A stretch of DNA of 64,000 bases from Pseudomonas nunensis (lineage in GTDB: Bacteria; Pseudomonadota; Gammaproteobacteria; Pseudomonadales; Pseudomonadaceae), in contig NZ_CP101125.1 in NCBI RefSeq assembly GCF_024296925.1, positions 1,180,501 to 1,244,500 on the forward strand, written 5' to 3'. Below, one piece after another: positions 19,347 to 27,232 of this stretch. The notes under the pieces are model-generated. The model saw nothing but the letters and a program-made list of their open reading frames with translations. It had not been told where the DNA came from and did no database searches. A program made the translations under genes and the position numbers. Numbering within the stretch: position 1 is the stretch's first letter; the number at the start of each line of letters is the position of its first letter.

Positions 19347-22300
19347 ACGAGGTATCGATGGACCAGCAGGACCTGGGTTTCGCCTTGACGCCTGAACAGC
19401 AACGCTTGCTGGAGCAGTTGCCAAAGGCCCCGGCCTGCGGCGATGCGCTGCGTTTCCTGGAGGTCGAGATCAACGGCGCCCTCGATCCGCAGCGGCTGCA
19501 AAGCGCACTGGACAGCGTGCTCGCGCAGCAGCCGATGCTGGTCGCGCGGCTGGGCAAGGCGCCGGGTTTCCATGGTTTGCGCCAGTTTGTCGGGGGCGCC
19601 GAGCGCTTCCCGCTGACCGTGCAGGCGCGGGTTGAAACCCCGGCCGGTATTCAGGCTCAGCTGGCTGAATGGGCGGAGCGTTCTTTTGTCGTCGGTGAAT
19701 CCGAGGGCGCGCAAGCGGTGCTTTATCGCTTGGCCGATGATCAGTGGAAACTGGTGCTGGGCCTGGCCCGGCACAGCCTCGATGAAAGTGGCGTGCGCTT
19801 GCTGTATCAGCAATTAGTGCAGGCCTATGCGCAAGACGCGGCGGCGGACGATGACGAGACTGGGGAATTCACTCAGTACCTGGATTGGCGCAGTGAAGTG
19901 GTGCTCGACGAAGACGCGGCGGGTGCGCGTGTTTATTGGCAGGAACATTTGCTAGGTGCGGACCCTGATCTGAGTACGCCGTGGTTGGCGTATCGCAATC
20001 CGGGTTCTGCTGCTTCATCGGCGACTGAATCGCTGACCTTCGAACCTGCACTGCGCAGCGGTTTGCAGCAGGTCGCCGGGACGTTGGAGCAATCGCCGGG
20101 CGTGGTGCTGCAAGCAGCGTGGTGGTTGTTGCTGGGTCGGCTTAGTGGGCATGAACAGGTGCTGGTCGGTGTGCGGCACGACAGCCGCGAAGATTACGAA
20201 TACTTCAGCGATGCAGTCGGTGTGTTCGCGAAAACCCTGCCGTTGAACCTGTCGCTGACGGCGAATACCGCGTTCAGCGCTTGGGTGGCCGAGTTAGCGG
20301 CGCGTCTGGATGAGCATCGCACCTGGCAGGAATACTGGTCGCCTGAACTGGCCCCGACAGCGGCTCGTCCGGCGTATGGTTTTGCCGTTTGCCGGGACAC
20401 GCAGGCCGCGACATCCGGTGGTTTGCAGTGGGCGCCGCGTTCGACCGTACGCGAAGCGCTGTTTGAATTGATGCTTGAACTGGAAACGGACGAGGCGGGC
20501 AGTGCCCACGCATTCCACCTGCATTACAACCCGTCCCGCTACTCCGCTCAGGCGATCGAAGGGTTACTGGCACAGTTGCGCGTGTTGCTGGAAAACATCG
20601 TCGGCAATGCTCACGCCGAACTCGGTCAACTGAGCGTGTTGGGTGACGCTGAACAACAGCGTTTGCTGTCGATCAACCCGCCCGTGCAGGCGTTGGCCGA
20701 TGCTCGATTCCTGCCGCAGCGGATTGCCGATTTTGCCCGGACCACACCGGACGCTATCGCCCTGACTGACGGCGATCAGCGCCTGACTTATGGGCAATTG
20801 CAGGTGAAGGTCGAGGCGCTGGCCCAGGCACTGAAAGCCCAGGGTCTGGCACCGGGGGCGATTGTCGCGCTGGCCTTGCCACGTTCGGCGGAGTTGGTGG
20901 TTGCGATGCTCGCGGCATGGCGCATCGGCGCGGCGTACCTGCCGCTCGACCCGCAATGGCCGCAAGCCCGTCAGGCCTTGATGCTGGAACAGGCTGGCGC
21001 TGCTTTGCTGCTGGTCGACGCCGCACACATTGCGCAATGGCACGATCATCCGTTGCCCTTGGCGACCGTGGACCGCGTGCTGCAATCGGCTCCGGCGGCG
21101 ACGTCGGCCATTACGTTTGACACCCAGGGTGATCAGGCGGCTTACGTGCTGTTCACCTCCGGCTCCACGGGCGTGCCGAAAGGTGTGGTGATTGAACATC
21201 AACAGTTGCTCAACTACACCGCTCACGCCAGCCAGGCCTTGGGGCTGGAGCAGTGCCGGCAGTTCGGCTTCACCTCCACGGTGGCGGCGGACCTTGGCAA
21301 CACCGCGCTGTTCGGCGCGTTGTTCAATGGCGCGGCGCTGCATGTGGCCAGCGATGAGCAAATGCAGGACGGCAATTTGTTTGCCGGTTTCCTGCAACAG
21401 CAAGCCATCGATTGCCTGAAGATCGTGCCGTCGCATTTGGCTGCGCTGCTCGACAGTGAGCGCGCGCAATTGCCGCAAACGCTGGTTCTCGGTGGCGAGC
21501 CGATTGCGCCGGCACTGGTGCAACGGATTGCCGGTTTGCGCAGCGATTGCCGGGTATTCAATCACTACGGCCCGACCGAAGCCACGGTCGGTGTGCTGGT
21601 GCATCCGCTGAGGCTGGATCTGCCGGACGCTGGCGTGCTGTCCCAGGTGTTGGGCAACAATCAGGTGTTTGTCCTCGACGACAATCTGCAACTGGCGCCG
21701 GTTGGTGTGCTGGGCGAGGTGTATTTAGGCGGCGCGCAGTTGTGCCGCGGCTATGTGAATGTCGAGGCCGATTCGGACGTGTTCATTCAGAGCCCGTTCA
21801 ATCCTCAGCAGCGTTTATATCGTACGGGGGATCTGGCGCGTTATCGCCCGGATCTGGCGATTGCGCTGCATGGTCGGCGCGATCAGCAGATCAAGGTGCG
21901 CGGTTTCCGTATCGAACTGGCCGAGATCGAAGCCGAGTTGCTGCGCTTGCCGCAGGTCGCGCAGGCGCTGGTGTTGCCGGGGCAATCCGCGCAGGACGGG
22001 ATGCTCGCTTTCATCGTCCCGCACGAGGCTCCTTCGGCGACGATGCTGGATACCGTTCGCGATGAACTGGCGCTGCGTTTGCCCAGCGTGATGCTGCCGC
22101 AGCATTTGCAATTCATCGAGAGCTTCCCGCGCTTGGCCAACGGCAAGGTTGACCGCAACGCGTTGCAACAACTGGCGTCCACCTCGGCGGACGATGAAGG
22201 CCTGCAACCTCGCGATGCGCTTGAGCAATTGCTGGTAACGCGCATGGCGCAATTGTTGGGGGTTGAGCGTCTGGGCATCGACCGGGACTTCTTCGCCGCC

Positions 22301-22564
22301 GGCGGCCATTCCTTGCTGGTGATCAAACTGGTGGCCGGCATTCGCAAGCTGTTGCAGTGCGAAATCCAGCCGGGCGTGGTGTTTGACCATCCGACCGTGG
22401 CGGGTCTGGCGGCGGCATTGCGGGCTCGGGAAAGCAGCCCAGGCCAACTGGAGAAAATCGCCCAGGCCCGGTTGCGACTGGACAACATGAGCCCCGAAGA
22501 AAAAGCGGCACTCACCGAAAAAGCCCGGCAACTGCAAAGCGCCAAGGCTGCGCAAAACGGTTAA
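19343..22564 (+). CDS. Asp-activating NRPS module (degenerate C-A-T, no thioesterase)
   Basis: A 1073-residue single module. The N-terminal 420 residues look like a condensation-family domain, but the HHxxxDG site reads R143-H-S-L-D-E148-S149, so it is probably not a normal peptide-bond catalyst. The A domain pocket reads D-L-T-K-V-G-H-V-G, one conservative change from the Asp code DLTKVGHIG. The T domain has GGHSLL near 22301 and the protein ends in a charged helical tail without a thioesterase. Four-base ATGA overlap with the upstream NRPS, whose C-terminus carries the aspartate hydroxylase. The likely role is to load Asp, present it for beta-hydroxylation, and pass beta-OH-Asp on. The degenerate N-terminal domain is a candidate 'interface' domain, the non-catalytic condensation relative described with fused siderophore hydroxylases; that assignment is inference. 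The last gene of the NRPS operon, since a strong terminator follows. Confidence 0.92.
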   Translation: MNEVSMDQQDLGFALTPEQQRLLEQLPKAPACGDALRFLEVEINGALDPQRLQSALDSVLAQQPMLVARLGKAPGFHGLRQFVGGAERFPLTVQARVETPAGIQAQLAEWAERSFVVGESEGAQAVLYRLADDQWKLVLGLARHSLDESGVRLLYQQLVQAYAQDAAADDDETGEFTQYLDWRSEVVLDEDAAGARVYWQEHLLGADPDLSTPWLAYRNPGSAASSATESLTFEPALRSGLQQVAGTLEQSPGVVLQAAWWLLLGRLSGHEQVLVGVRHDSREDYEYFSDAVGVFAKTLPLNLSLTANTAFSAWVAELAARLDEHRTWQEYWSPELAPTAARPAYGFAVCRDTQAATSGGLQWAPRSTVREALFELMLELETDEAGSAHAFHLHYNPSRYSAQAIEGLLAQLRVLLENIVGNAHAELGQLSVLGDAEQQRLLSINPPVQALADARFLPQRIADFARTTPDAIALTDGDQRLTYGQLQVKVEALAQALKAQGLAPGAIVALALPRSAELVVAMLAAWRIGAAYLPLDPQWPQARQALMLEQAGAALLLVDAAHIAQWHDHPLPLATVDRVLQSAPAATSAITFDTQGDQAAYVLFTSGSTGVPKGVVIEHQQLLNYTAHASQALGLEQCRQFGFTSTVAADLGNTALFGALFNGAALHVASDEQMQDGNLFAGFLQQQAIDCLKIVPSHLAALLDSERAQLPQTLVLGGEPIAPALVQRIAGLRSDCRVFNHYGPTEATVGVLVHPLRLDLPDAGVLSQVLGNNQVFVLDDNLQLAPVGVLGEVYLGGAQLCRGYVNVEADSDVFIQSPFNPQQRLYRTGDLARYRPDLAIALHGRRDQQIKVRGFRIELAEIEAELLRLPQVAQALVLPGQSAQDGMLAFIVPHEAPSATMLDTVRDELALRLPSVMLPQHLQFIESFPRLANGKVDRNALQQLASTSADDEGLQPRDALEQLLVTRMAQLLGVERLGIDRDFFAAGGHSLLVIKLVAGIRKLLQCEIQPGVVFDHPTVAGLAAALRARESSPGQLEKIAQARLRLDNMSPEEKAALTEKARQLQSAKAAQNG

Positions 22565-22578
22565 GCCCTGCCTGATCT

Positions 22579-22803
22579 TGTGGGGGTGGGGTTGCTCGCG
22601 ATTGCGGTGGGTCAGTCGCCTTCAATGGTGCCTGTGAGTCCGCCTTCGCGAGCAAGCTCGCTCCCACAGGGGAGATTTGTCGGGCACAAATCCAGTGTTC
22701 ACCAGAGACCCAATGTGGGAGCGGGCTTGCTCGCGAAGGCGGTGAGTCAGTCAACATCATTGCTGAATGACACACCTCTTTCGCGAGCAAGCCCGCTCCC
22801 ACA
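22579..22803. repeat. REP cluster (two inverted pairs)
   Basis: Four copies of the Pseudomonas repetitive palindrome with core TGTGGGAGCG(G/A)GC(T)TGCTCGCGA in alternating orientation, near 22579, 22646, 22712 and 22779. It fills most of the gap between the NRPS operon and its terminator. The first copy is the most diverged (TTGTGGGGGTGGGG). Confidence 0.9.
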
Positions 22804-22848
22804 AGGGATTTTCATTGCCTGCAAAGGTGAGACAAGGATCACAAAAAT

Positions 22849-22879
22849 GGCCGATGCCCAATGCATCGGCCTTTTTTTT
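22849..22879 (+). terminator. Rho-independent terminator of the NRPS operon
   Basis: Perfect 9-bp stem GGCCGATGC / GCATCGGCC with a CCAAT loop, followed directly by eight T. It lies 285 bases after the last NRPS stop, beyond the REP cluster, and separates the NRPS operon from fpvA. Confidence 0.93.
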
Positions 22880-22891
22880 CATTTTTCGCGC

Positions 22892-22912
22892 GAATGATAA
22901 ATAAACTCATTC
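22892..22912 (+). promoter_or_regulatory. Candidate Fur site upstream of fpvA
   Basis: A 21-bp imperfect palindrome with arms GAATGA and TCATTC around an AT-rich centre, resembling the Fur consensus GATAATGATAATCATTATC. It contains TAAAT at 22898, but no CGT follows at the PvdS spacing, so a PvdS promoter is not supported. It lies 244 bases before the fpvA start. Confidence 0.45.
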
Positions 22913-22928
22913 CGGTTTTTGCGCGGTG

Positions 22929-22947
22929 TTACGTCTTACTAACGTAA
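22929..22947 (+). promoter_or_regulatory. Inverted repeat TTACGT-N7-ACGTAA in the fpvA promoter region
   Basis: Perfect 6-bp arms spaced by seven bases, 17 bases after the candidate Fur site. The CGTCTT inside it resembles -10 elements of FecI-type sigma factors, so this may be part of an FpvI promoter; that is inference. The following 208 bases to the fpvA start look like an untranslated leader with nothing else recognised. Confidence 0.35.
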
Positions 22948-23155
22948 GCAGACAAATCGAGCCGGGCAGGGTAGCCACAGGGTTCAGTTTTTCTCGGCTG
23001 TACACCTTATTTTCCGCTGCCTGGACACACGATCGAGCCCGGGGAGGGGCCGGTCATCGACTTGCGGTGTCGCAAGCGGTTCACAGGTCCAGGCAGCGGC
23101 AGGGCACTCGGTTGCCCATGGGTCCTATCCATTTCGACTAATAATAGAGAGCACG

Positions 23156-25636
23156 ATGTCAGCAATTCATGAGTTGAAACCTCTGTTCAAGGCTTTGGTC
23201 ATCGCCCGAACCCTGCGCTCGCGTCGTTCGCTGGCCGGTCTGGGCATGGCGTGTCTGCTGCCGCTCAGCGCGCAGGTCGTCGCCGAAGACTTTACCCTCA
23301 ACATTCCAGCCCAGCCGTTGCCTCAAGCGCTGCAGGCGTTTGGCACGCAGACCAATCAACAGGTGATCTACAACGCCGATGACATGGCCGGCCTGCGCAG
23401 TACGCGTGTCAGCGGCAAGTTGAGCAGCGAAGCGGCGATTGCCCAGTTGCTCAAAGGCACCGGCGTGCATTACAGCTTTGAAGGCAACACGCTGATGCTG
23501 GTGCGCGGCAGTTCGACCGAAGGTCTGGAACTGGGCGCCACCACCATCAATGCGCAACAGGTCAGCGCGACCACCGAAGGCTCGAAGTCCTACACCTCGA
23601 ACGCCGTGACCATCGGCAAGGGCACCCACACCCTCAAGGAAATTCCGCAGTCGGTCACGGTGATGACCCGCAAGCAAATGGACGACCAGGACATCGTCGA
23701 CCTCAAGGACGCGGCCAACAAGACCACCGGCCTGGTCGGCGCCCAAGGCGTTGGCCGGGGCTTGATCCTGTCTTCGCGCGGTTTCCAGATCGATGACTGG
23801 CAGTACGACGGCGTGCCGATCCCGCGTAACACGTACGCGCTGGGCAACTGGGCCACGCAAGATATGATTTTCTTCGACCGCATGGAAGTGCTGCGCGGTG
23901 CGTCGGGCTTGCTGCAAGGCACCGGCAGCCCGGGTGGCGCGGTCAACCTGGTGCGCAAACGCGGTCAGGCTGTACCGACCGTGACCCTGACCGGCAAGGC
24001 CGGCTCGTGGGATCACTACGGTCTGCAACTGGACGCCGGCGGACCGCTGAACCAGAACGGCACCATCCGTGGTCGCTTCGTGGCCGACCAGGACGACACC
24101 CACACCTTCGTCGATTCCGAATGGTACAAAACCACCTCGCTGTACGGCGCGCTGGACTTCGACCTGAGCGAAGCCACCACCGTGGGCGTGGCGGTCAGCC
24201 AGTCCGACGGCGAATCGCGCGCGAACGTGCGCGGCTTCCCGCGTTACTCCGACGGTAAACCGATCGACCTGCCGCGCAGCACGTACACCGGGGCGAAGTG
24301 GAACCACTCGGACATCGACGTCACCACGATCTACACCGATCTGGAACACCGCTTCAACGACGACTGGGCCTTCAAGGTCGGCGCCGTGCACATGACCGAA
24401 ACCAACAAGGCGAAAAACCAGCGCACGCAAACCACCGGCTCCGGCATCCGTCCTGATGGCACCGGTATCCAGTACGCCGACTTCGTGACGGACATGGATT
24501 CCACCAAAGTCGCGCTGGACATGAACGTCACCGGCAAGTTCGAAGCCTTGTCCATGCAGCAGGAAGTCATGCTGGGCGGCAACTATTCCAAATACACCTC
24601 GGACGACAAATACGCCCGGACCTTCAACGCCAGTTCCGACAACATCTTCGACATCAATCACGACCGTCCGGAGATCAGCTACGACGGTCTGGTCAACACC
24701 CCCGGTGGTCGTGGCTTCCCGAGCAAATACGACATCCGCCAGAAAGGCCTTTACGGCAATTGGAGGGTCAAGCCTGTTGACGACCTGACCCTGGTGCTCG
24801 GCTCGCGGGTCAGCTGGTACGACTACAGCTACAAGTCCCAGATCGAGACCCCGACCAGCATCACCGACGATCAGAACAGCGCCTCCACCGAAACCGGTGA
24901 AGTCACGCCTTACGCCGGTATCATTTATGACCTGAGCCGTGAGTGGTCGGTCTACGCCAGTTACGCCGACGTCTTCACCCCGCAAACCGAACGCGACACC
25001 GCCGGCTCGGTACTGAAACCAATCATCGGTACCAACTACGAGATCGGTCTCAAGGGCGAGTTGATGGATGGCCGGATCAACACCTCCGTGGCCCTGTTCC
25101 GTTACGACCAGGAAAACCGCGCCGTTCTCAATACGGCGGGTGAGCAGAGCTGCGACGGTTGGTACTGCTCGACGGCCTCGGGCAAAGTGCGCAGCCAGGG
25201 TCTGGACGCTGAAATCAGCGGCGAAGTGACCGACAACCTGCAACTGTTTGCCGGCTACACCTACAACACCACCAAGTACCTCGACGACCCGGACAACGAA
25301 GGCAAAATCTTCAGCTGGTGGACGCCTAAACACATGCTGCGTGTGTGGGGCAACTATCAGATGACCGGCGACTGGAGCCGTGTGAGCACTGGCCTGGGCT
25401 TTACCGCACAGACCCACACGGTCGGTTTCGACCACTCCATCAACGTTCCGGGCTACACCGTGTGGAATGCCCGTGTCGGTTACCAGCTCACCTCGGAAAT
25501 CGAACTGGCAATGAACGCCAACAACCTGTTCGACAAGACCTACTTCGCGGCGGCCTACGACCAGCTTAACGGCAACAACAACTACGGCGATCCACGCAAC
25601 GTGATGTTCAGCGTGAAATACACCCCGCAGTTCTGA
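23156..25636 (+). CDS. fpvA: Ferripyoverdine TonB-dependent outer-membrane receptor with signalling domain
   Basis: An 826-residue receptor that imports ferripyoverdine across the outer membrane using TonB energy. A signal peptide (to about residue 44, ending VVAED) is followed by an STN secretin/TonB signalling domain (about 45-120), which in FpvA contacts an FpvR-type anti-sigma factor in the periplasm. A plug (about 150-280) and a beta-barrel ending in the usual terminal aromatic residue (KYTPQF) follow. P. aeruginosa FpvA is about 815 residues. The start is the ATG with GAGAG 5 bases upstream. Position next to the NRPSs and the PvdE transporter makes pyoverdine the likely ligand; the matching sigma factor FpvI is encoded about 18 kb downstream. 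The ligand match to this cluster's own peptide is inferred from linkage. Confidence 0.95.
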   Translation: MSAIHELKPLFKALVIARTLRSRRSLAGLGMACLLPLSAQVVAEDFTLNIPAQPLPQALQAFGTQTNQQVIYNADDMAGLRSTRVSGKLSSEAAIAQLLKGTGVHYSFEGNTLMLVRGSSTEGLELGATTINAQQVSATTEGSKSYTSNAVTIGKGTHTLKEIPQSVTVMTRKQMDDQDIVDLKDAANKTTGLVGAQGVGRGLILSSRGFQIDDWQYDGVPIPRNTYALGNWATQDMIFFDRMEVLRGASGLLQGTGSPGGAVNLVRKRGQAVPTVTLTGKAGSWDHYGLQLDAGGPLNQNGTIRGRFVADQDDTHTFVDSEWYKTTSLYGALDFDLSEATTVGVAVSQSDGESRANVRGFPRYSDGKPIDLPRSTYTGAKWNHSDIDVTTIYTDLEHRFNDDWAFKVGAVHMTETNKAKNQRTQTTGSGIRPDGTGIQYADFVTDMDSTKVALDMNVTGKFEALSMQQEVMLGGNYSKYTSDDKYARTFNASSDNIFDINHDRPEISYDGLVNTPGGRGFPSKYDIRQKGLYGNWRVKPVDDLTLVLGSRVSWYDYSYKSQIETPTSITDDQNSASTETGEVTPYAGIIYDLSREWSVYASYADVFTPQTERDTAGSVLKPIIGTNYEIGLKGELMDGRINTSVALFRYDQENRAVLNTAGEQSCDGWYCSTASGKVRSQGLDAEISGEVTDNLQLFAGYTYNTTKYLDDPDNEGKIFSWWTPKHMLRVWGNYQMTGDWSRVSTGLGFTAQTHTVGFDHSINVPGYTVWNARVGYQLTSEIELAMNANNLFDKTYFAAAYDQLNGNNNYGDPRNVMFSVKYTPQF

Positions 25637-25655
25637 TCCATCCCCCGCTGAAACT

Positions 25656-25684
25656 GGCCCATGTCCCTTTGAGGGGCATGGGCC
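25656..25684. terminator. Strong hairpin after fpvA
   Basis: Stem GGCCCATG / CATGGGCC with extra pairing of TCCC to GGGG and a short loop, 20 bases after the fpvA stop. There is no T-run after it, so it may be a 3'-end stabilising hairpin or a weak terminator. Confidence 0.55.
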
Positions 25685-25721
25685 AATTCCCATCCAAACC
25701 CGACCAGCCACCGCAGCCCCC

Positions 25722-26022
25722 TGTGGGAGCGAGCCTGCTCGCGAAGGCGTCGGCACAGCCAAAAGTCATGTCGCCTGACACACCGCTTTCGCGAGCAAGC
25801 TCGCTCCCACATTTTTGTTCGGTGTTGTTCGCAAAATGTGTGGCCGACACAGATCCCCTGTGGGAGCGAGCTTGCTCGCGAAGGCGTCGGCACAGCCAAA
25901 AGTCATGTCGCCTGACACACCGCTTTCGCGAGCAAGCTCGCTCCCACATTGGTTTGGTGTTGTTCGCAGGATTTGTAGCCGACACCGCCCCCTGTGGGAG
26001 CGAGCTTGCTCGCGAAGGCGTC
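25722..26022. repeat. REP array with 137-bp tandem duplication
   Basis: Five REP palindromes in alternating orientation (near 25722, 25790, 25859, 25925, 25993). The stretch from about 25739 to 25813 recurs almost unchanged 137 bases later, including the unique spacer between palindromes (CACAGCCAAAAGTCATGTCG), so a whole inverted pair was duplicated in tandem recently. A third, partial unit follows. Confidence 0.9.
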
Positions 26023-26099
26023 AGTTGACCCACCGCATAAACATGTTTAACGGCGGGTGTTTAAAGACACTCGGTGTTACGTCATAAACGGCTACAACG

Positions 26100-26400
26100 C
26101 CTTGCGCCGTTACCTACGCGTACGCCAGAATCCGCCGGCTTGTGCGGCTTTGGGCTGGGCTATATCGTTTCCGGGTCACTGCAAAACAGTGATCGGGTTT
26201 GGTAGCCCGTCGTGATAGTCGTATGGCAACACCTTATGCAGCCCTGTTGTTGGGAAGCGCTTTATGGTGGTCATGCGTGGGGCTCCTTCGGGAGCGCCGG
26301 GTTTTCTGTCGCGACCGGTCTACCAACCCACGTATGGCCGCCACCCAGTCGTTTGGTAGCGAAGGTGATGGCTCCTCAAATTTGCGATGGAGTTTTATCT
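26100..26400 (+). ncRNA. Structured leader upstream of the DUF6124-type gene
   Basis: About 300 non-coding bases with several clean helices: TCACTG-CAAAA-CAGTGA (26176-26192), GCTCC-TTCG-GGAGC with a UUCG tetraloop (26282-26295), and long-range complementarity of GGTTTGGTAG near 26196 with CTACCAACC near 26320. GTTTGGTAGC occurs twice (26197 and 26351). An open frame across it is probably spurious. I recall very similar leaders before other small DUF3077/DUF6124-type genes in Pseudomonas, but cannot verify this here. It may be a cis-regulatory RNA or a repeated element. Confidence 0.45.
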
Positions 26401-26769
26401 ATGTTCAAAGTAACGCCCAACCCTCCGAATACCGGTCCAGTACCGTTCGACGCTTCTTTCAACCTTGACCCTGAAAAAATGAAAGCGGCGGCCGACCGTG
26501 CGCTCAAGTTCTACCTCGACCCCGGGGCGACGAAAACGCAGATACCGCCCCGCAGGTCCGGCACCTTCTACACCATCGACGCAGCGGTGGATCACGAAGC
26601 GTTGCTGGCAGAGGTCTACGAATCGCTGTCATCGGCCCGCGCGATGGTCAACGATCTCGTCGAGCTGTCGGAAGGCCCGCGACGCCAAACAATGCTGGTG
26701 TTGCATCGGTCGCTTGTGATGGGTGAAATGGCGGCGAATCGCATGCTGGATAACCACACGCCTGTGTAG
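26401..26769 (+). CDS. DUF6124 family small protein
   Basis: A 122-residue protein with no signal peptide or membrane segment. The N-terminus is Pro/Asn-rich (MFKVTPNPPN), followed by an amphipathic helix around 'DPEKMKAAADRALKFYLDP' and a helical C-terminal half (about 60-115). The start at 26401 was chosen because the upstream in-frame sequence is the structured leader and a GGAG lies about 12 bases before the ATG. It resembles the small DUF6124 proteins common in Pseudomonas, often in several copies per genome, which have no known function to my knowledge. It stands alone between REP arrays, convergent with the terminal NRPS gene. Confidence 0.75.
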   Translation: MFKVTPNPPNTGPVPFDASFNLDPEKMKAAADRALKFYLDPGATKTQIPPRRSGTFYTIDAAVDHEALLAEVYESLSSARAMVNDLVELSEGPRRQTMLVLHRSLVMGEMAANRMLDNHTPV

Positions 26770-26786
26770 CAGCCAGGCACATCCCC

Positions 26787-27190
26787 TGTGGGAGCGGGCT
26801 TGCTCGCGAAGGCGGTGTGTCAGCTGAATGAATGTCGGCTGACACGGCCTCTTCGCGGGCAAGCCCGCTCCCACACTTATTTTGTGTTGTTCGAATATTT
26901 GCGGCAAACGCTGTTCCCTGTGGGAGCGGGCCAGCGTCGTTCATATGATGTGAGCTCGACACAAACCCCCCTGTGGGAGCGAGCTTGCTCGCGATAGCGG
27001 TGGATCAGTCATCTTGATGTTGGATGTGCCGCCGTCATCGCGAGCAAGCTCGCTCCCACATTGGTCCAGCGTCATTCATTTGATTCGGGCCGACACAAAA
27101 TCCCTGTGGGAGCGGGCTCGCGAAAGCGGTGTGTCAGCTGAATGAATGTCGGCTGACACGGCCTCTTCGCGGGCAAGCCTCGCTCCTACA
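26787..27190. repeat. REP array
   Basis: Seven REP palindromes or fragments (near 26787, 26850, 26920, 26972, 27036, 27105, 27165). A stretch reading GCGGTGTGTCAGCTGAATGA and the bases after it occurs twice (from about 26811 and 27126), so one pair was copied; the second copy has lost part of a palindrome arm. It fills the gap between the DUF6124 gene and the convergent NRPS. Confidence 0.88.
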
Positions 27191-27232
27191 GGAGGATTGC
27201 GCTGAACCTGCTCTTTTTTTGCCGTCGCCCGA

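Noticed and set aside
22898..22921. PvdS box upstream of fpvA
   Set aside because: TAAAT is present but no CGT follows after 16 or 17 bases, unlike the five exact boxes elsewhere.
23159..25762. Open frame of 867 codons opposite fpvA
   Set aside because: Antisense shadow of a clear TonB receptor; low-complexity Val/Gly/Arg composition and an end in REP sequence.
26199..26468. 89-codon open frame across the DUF6124 leader
   Set aside because: It overlaps the hairpins and the start of the downstream gene, and its sequence follows the repeated leader; more likely a structured RNA or repeat than a protein.
25722..27190. CRISPR-like array
   Set aside because: The repeats are inverted palindromes with variable spacing and the REP core sequence, and there are no cas genes.
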